Shown here: positions 61,610 to 64,000 of the stretch, piece by piece
How the letters are laid out: each line of letters begins with the position of its first letter
Position numbering within the stretch: the stretch's first letter is position 1
Source of the DNA: an uncultured Flaviramulus sp.
Lineage (GTDB): Bacteria > Bacteroidota > Bacteroidia > Flavobacteriales > Flavobacteriaceae
Assembly: GCA_947487155.1 (NCBI GenBank)
Contig: CANKVS010000004.1
Location: forward strand, 26,652 to 90,651
DNA: 64,000 nt
Direction: 5' to 3'
Position numbers and translations under genes: made by a program
Notes under the pieces: generated by a model
What the model was told of the DNA's origin: nothing
What the model saw: the letters and a program-made list of their open reading frames with translations, nothing else
The model's database searches: none

Positions 61610-63844
61610 ATGAAACATTATATATATGTATTGCTATTATTAGCCATACTTCCTGCGTACGCGCAAAATACATTAGAGGGTCATATTGTTGATAAAAAAG
61701 ACCAAAAACCTATTCCTTCAACAAACTTATATTTTCCCCAATTAGAAAAAGGGACAACATCAAATGAAAGCGGAAATTTTGTTATAAAAAACATCCCCAA
61801 CGGAACTCACAAAATTGTTGTGTCTTATTTAGGTTACGAAACCATTTCTCTAAATATAAGCTTTCCAATAAACCATAAATTAAACATTGAAATGAATCCT
61901 TCTATTATTGAAATGGAAGGTATTATAGTATCAACACCTTTTCACAAATTACAAAGCGAAAACGTGATGAAAGTTGAACAAAAAAGCATTGAGGATTTAA
62001 ACACTGCAGGTGCTGTAAATTTATCCAACGGTATATCAGATTTTGCTGGAGTTGAAAGCATTTCAACTGGATTAGGCATTGGAAAACCCGTTATTAGAGG
62101 ATTAAGCTCCAACCGTGTATTGGTTTACACTCAAGGCGTTAGATTAGAAAACCAACAATATGGTGATGAACATGGTCTAGGACTAAGCAGCTCTGGTATT
62201 GAAAGTATAGAGGTTATAAAAGGTCCTGCTTCTCTACTCTATGGTAGCGATGCTTTAGGAGGCGTTTTGTATTTTAATCCTGAAAAATTTGCGCAATCCA
62301 ACACTACCAATGCAGATATTACTACTAACTATTTTAGTAACACGCAAGGTTTTAACAGTAATGCAGGTGTTAAACATTCTACAGATAACTTTAAATTTTT
62401 AATTAGAGGAAGTGTAGCGGAACATGCCGATTATAAAACTAATGCATACCGAGTTACTAATACACGATTTTTAGAAAAAGATTTTAAAACTGGATTAGGG
62501 TATCAAGTTACTCATTTTAAAACTGAATTACGTTATAATATAAACCATTCTAAAATAGGGATACCAGAAGAAATTGGTGAACAATCAACCTTAGTTACTC
62601 CATTAGACCTCTTTCAAGAAATTACGAACCATGTTATGAGTTCTAAGTCAACATTCTTTTTTAATAATTCTAAATTAGATGTAAATTTTGGACTCACATA
62701 TAATGACAGAAAAGAATTTGAGGAACATGACCATAATGAAGATCATGATGAAGACGAGGAAGGAGAAGAAGAACATGGCGAGCATGATGATGAAGCCGAA
62801 GAAGCAGCTCTCCATATGAAGTTAAAAACTTTAAACTATGATGTTAAATATCACCTTCCAGAGTTAGGGAAATTTGAGACCATTGTAGGGGCTCAAGGAT
62901 TAACACAAAGCAACACTAATTACGGAGAAGAAATACTAATTCCTGATGCTTCTGTAAACGATGTCGGCTTTTTTGCTACCTCTCATATCCATTTTAACAA
63001 TGCCGATGTACAGTTAGGTGTTAGATATGATAACAGGAATATTACTGCTATTTCTGGTTTAGATAAAAACTTCAACAGCTTTAATGGAGCTATTGGATTT
63101 AAAACAAATTTATCAGATAATTTTATTGCAAGAGTAAATTTGGCATCTGGATTTAGAGCTCCTAATTTAGCAGAGTTAACCTCTGATGGAGTACATCATG
63201 GTACAAACAGATACGAAATTGGAAATGAAAATTTAACGAGTGAACAAAACTTTCAAACCGATATTGCCTTAGAATATAAAAGTGAACATGTGGAGTTTTT
63301 TGCAAACGGATTTTACAACCACATTAACAATTACATATTCCTATCACCTAATGGAAATGAAATAGATGATGCTCCAGTATTTCTTTATCAACAAGATAAT
63401 GCAAAATTATATGGCGGCGAATTTGGGTTTCATTTACATCCGCATCCATTAGATTGGTTACATTTTGAGTCAAGTTTTGAAACCGTTACTGGAAAGCAAG
63501 ATAATAATGACTATCTACCTTTAATTCCCGCTAATAGCTTAACCAATGTTTTAAGAGCAGAATTTGAAACAAATTCCTTTAAAAAAGGGTATACTTTTAT
63601 TAAATTAAAATCAACTTTCAACCAGGATAACATAAGTGCTTTTGAAACAATCACAACTAGCTACAATCTATTAAGTGCTGGTTTTGGTGGCTCTATAAAT
63701 CTTTTTAGTAATGAATTGAATATTTATGTTTCGGGAACTAATTTAACCAACAAAACCTATATTCATCACTTATCACGTTTAAAACCTGATGGTATTTTTA
63801 ATATAGGGCAGAATATTAATATTGGGTTTACTTATAATTTATAA
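61610..63844 (+). CDS. TonB-dependent receptor with His/Asp/Glu-rich segment, probable metal receptor
   Basis: The 744-residue outer-membrane receptor has a signal peptide (IYVLLLLAILPAYAQ), a carboxypeptidase-regulatory-like domain (about 20-95, ending VSYLGYETISL), a plug (GIGKPVIRGLSSNRVLVYTQ, GPASLLYGSDALGGVL) and a 22-strand barrel ending IGFTYNL. At about 367-400 an extracellular loop is dominated by His, Asp and Glu (EEHDHNEDHDEDEEGEEEHG). Similar loops occur in ZnuD-type zinc receptors. With the His-rich protein encoded just upstream, a zinc or copper uptake role is likely. There is no STN domain and no SusD partner, so it is not a glycan transporter. Confidence 0.9.
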   Translation: MKHYIYVLLLLAILPAYAQNTLEGHIVDKKDQKPIPSTNLYFPQLEKGTTSNESGNFVIKNIPNGTHKIVVSYLGYETISLNISFPINHKLNIEMNPSIIEMEGIIVSTPFHKLQSENVMKVEQKSIEDLNTAGAVNLSNGISDFAGVESISTGLGIGKPVIRGLSSNRVLVYTQGVRLENQQYGDEHGLGLSSSGIESIEVIKGPASLLYGSDALGGVLYFNPEKFAQSNTTNADITTNYFSNTQGFNSNAGVKHSTDNFKFLIRGSVAEHADYKTNAYRVTNTRFLEKDFKTGLGYQVTHFKTELRYNINHSKIGIPEEIGEQSTLVTPLDLFQEITNHVMSSKSTFFFNNSKLDVNFGLTYNDRKEFEEHDHNEDHDEDEEGEEEHGEHDDEAEEAALHMKLKTLNYDVKYHLPELGKFETIVGAQGLTQSNTNYGEEILIPDASVNDVGFFATSHIHFNNADVQLGVRYDNRNITAISGLDKNFNSFNGAIGFKTNLSDNFIARVNLASGFRAPNLAELTSDGVHHGTNRYEIGNENLTSEQNFQTDIALEYKSEHVEFFANGFYNHINNYIFLSPNGNEIDDAPVFLYQQDNAKLYGGEFGFHLHPHPLDWLHFESSFETVTGKQDNNDYLPLIPANSLTNVLRAEFETNSFKKGYTFIKLKSTFNQDNISAFETITTSYNLLSAGFGGSINLFSNELNIYVSGTNLTNKTYIHHLSRLKPDGIFNIGQNINIGFTYNL

Positions 63845-64000
63845 AAATATACTACAACTAAACCATCATAATTTGTCATAATCTATAATTATATTTAAGT
63901 GAAATTAAAGAGACCTGTTAGGATTTAAAAACATAAGTGTTCGGAAGACACAAGTTCAATGACATATTTCCATAAATTAGTATAATAATTGAATTATTAT
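63845..64000. other. AT-rich stretch after the TonB receptor gene
   Basis: Nothing was recognised in these 156 bases; no hairpin terminator is visible after the receptor stop. Confidence 0.5.

Noticed and set aside
61610..63844. SusC-type glycan transporter at the right end
   Set aside because: No SusD gene follows, there is no STN domain, the protein is shorter (744 residues), and the His/Asp/Glu-rich loop points to a metal.

Overview
The window comes from a low-GC (roughly one third G+C by eye), very probably marine member of the Flavobacteriaceae (Bacteroidota). The evidence is the SusC/SusD pair with a FecR anti-sigma factor and ECF sigma factor, the type B ribosomal protein L31, promoters of the Bacteroidota TAnnTTTG type with no Shine-Dalgarno sequences, and many flavobacterial housekeeping proteins.

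Region 1-15.2 kb is a polysaccharide utilization locus (PUL). Reading leftward on the minus strand it holds FecR, an STN-domain SusC, SusD, two secreted S1 sulfatases, a broken GH29 alpha-L-fucosidase, a GH117/GH43-like lipoprotein, a GH95 lipoprotein and the start of a GH97 enzyme cut by the window edge. The ECF sigma factor lies on the other strand, divergent from fecR. The enzyme set points to a sulfated, fucose- and/or galactose-containing algal polysaccharide. The GH97-GH95 block is visibly richer in G+C than its neighbours.

Region 15.3-25.7 kb is mainly core genome: a candidate small RNA, tRNA-Leu(GAG), a short carB, rpmH, a TPR membrane protein, a lytic transglycosylase, an alpha/beta hydrolase, a small GNAT-like protein, a lipoprotein, mtaB and an orphan peptide-type ABC binding protein. 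Region 25.7-30.8 kb holds a propeller protein, a second GH95 (with the canonical fucosidase motif), a GlmU-like protein and rpmE2. Region 30.9-39.9 kb holds a DUF4199 protein, a polyprenyl-phosphate-type glycosyltransferase, a phosphohexomutase, an MsbA-like ABC exporter, an ECF sigma/membrane protein/Spy-like trio, a zinc-less sirtuin and a PadR pair.

Region 40.0-44.6 kb is a fucose catabolic cluster: L-fucose isomerase, a divergent AraC regulator and an AraB-type sugar kinase. It would process monosaccharide released by the PUL and the second GH95, so the fucose pathway seems to be spread over three loci. A 16-bp sequence is shared by the regions upstream of araC and of the kinase and could be an operator.

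Region 45.1-60 kb is core again: trmD, rplS, an unexplained 0.6-kb structured intergenic region, topoisomerase IV (parC, parE), an EamA transporter, ychF, a two-gene membrane module, ferredoxin, a LuxC-like reductase, serC, serA and a DUF937 protein. The right end (60.4-63.8 kb) is a small operon ending in a TonB-dependent receptor with a His/Asp/Glu-rich segment, probably for a metal. Paired-hairpin intergenic repeats occur at about 23.9, 53.0, 54.2 and 58.1 kb. No rRNA, CRISPR array, prophage or intact insertion sequence was seen.
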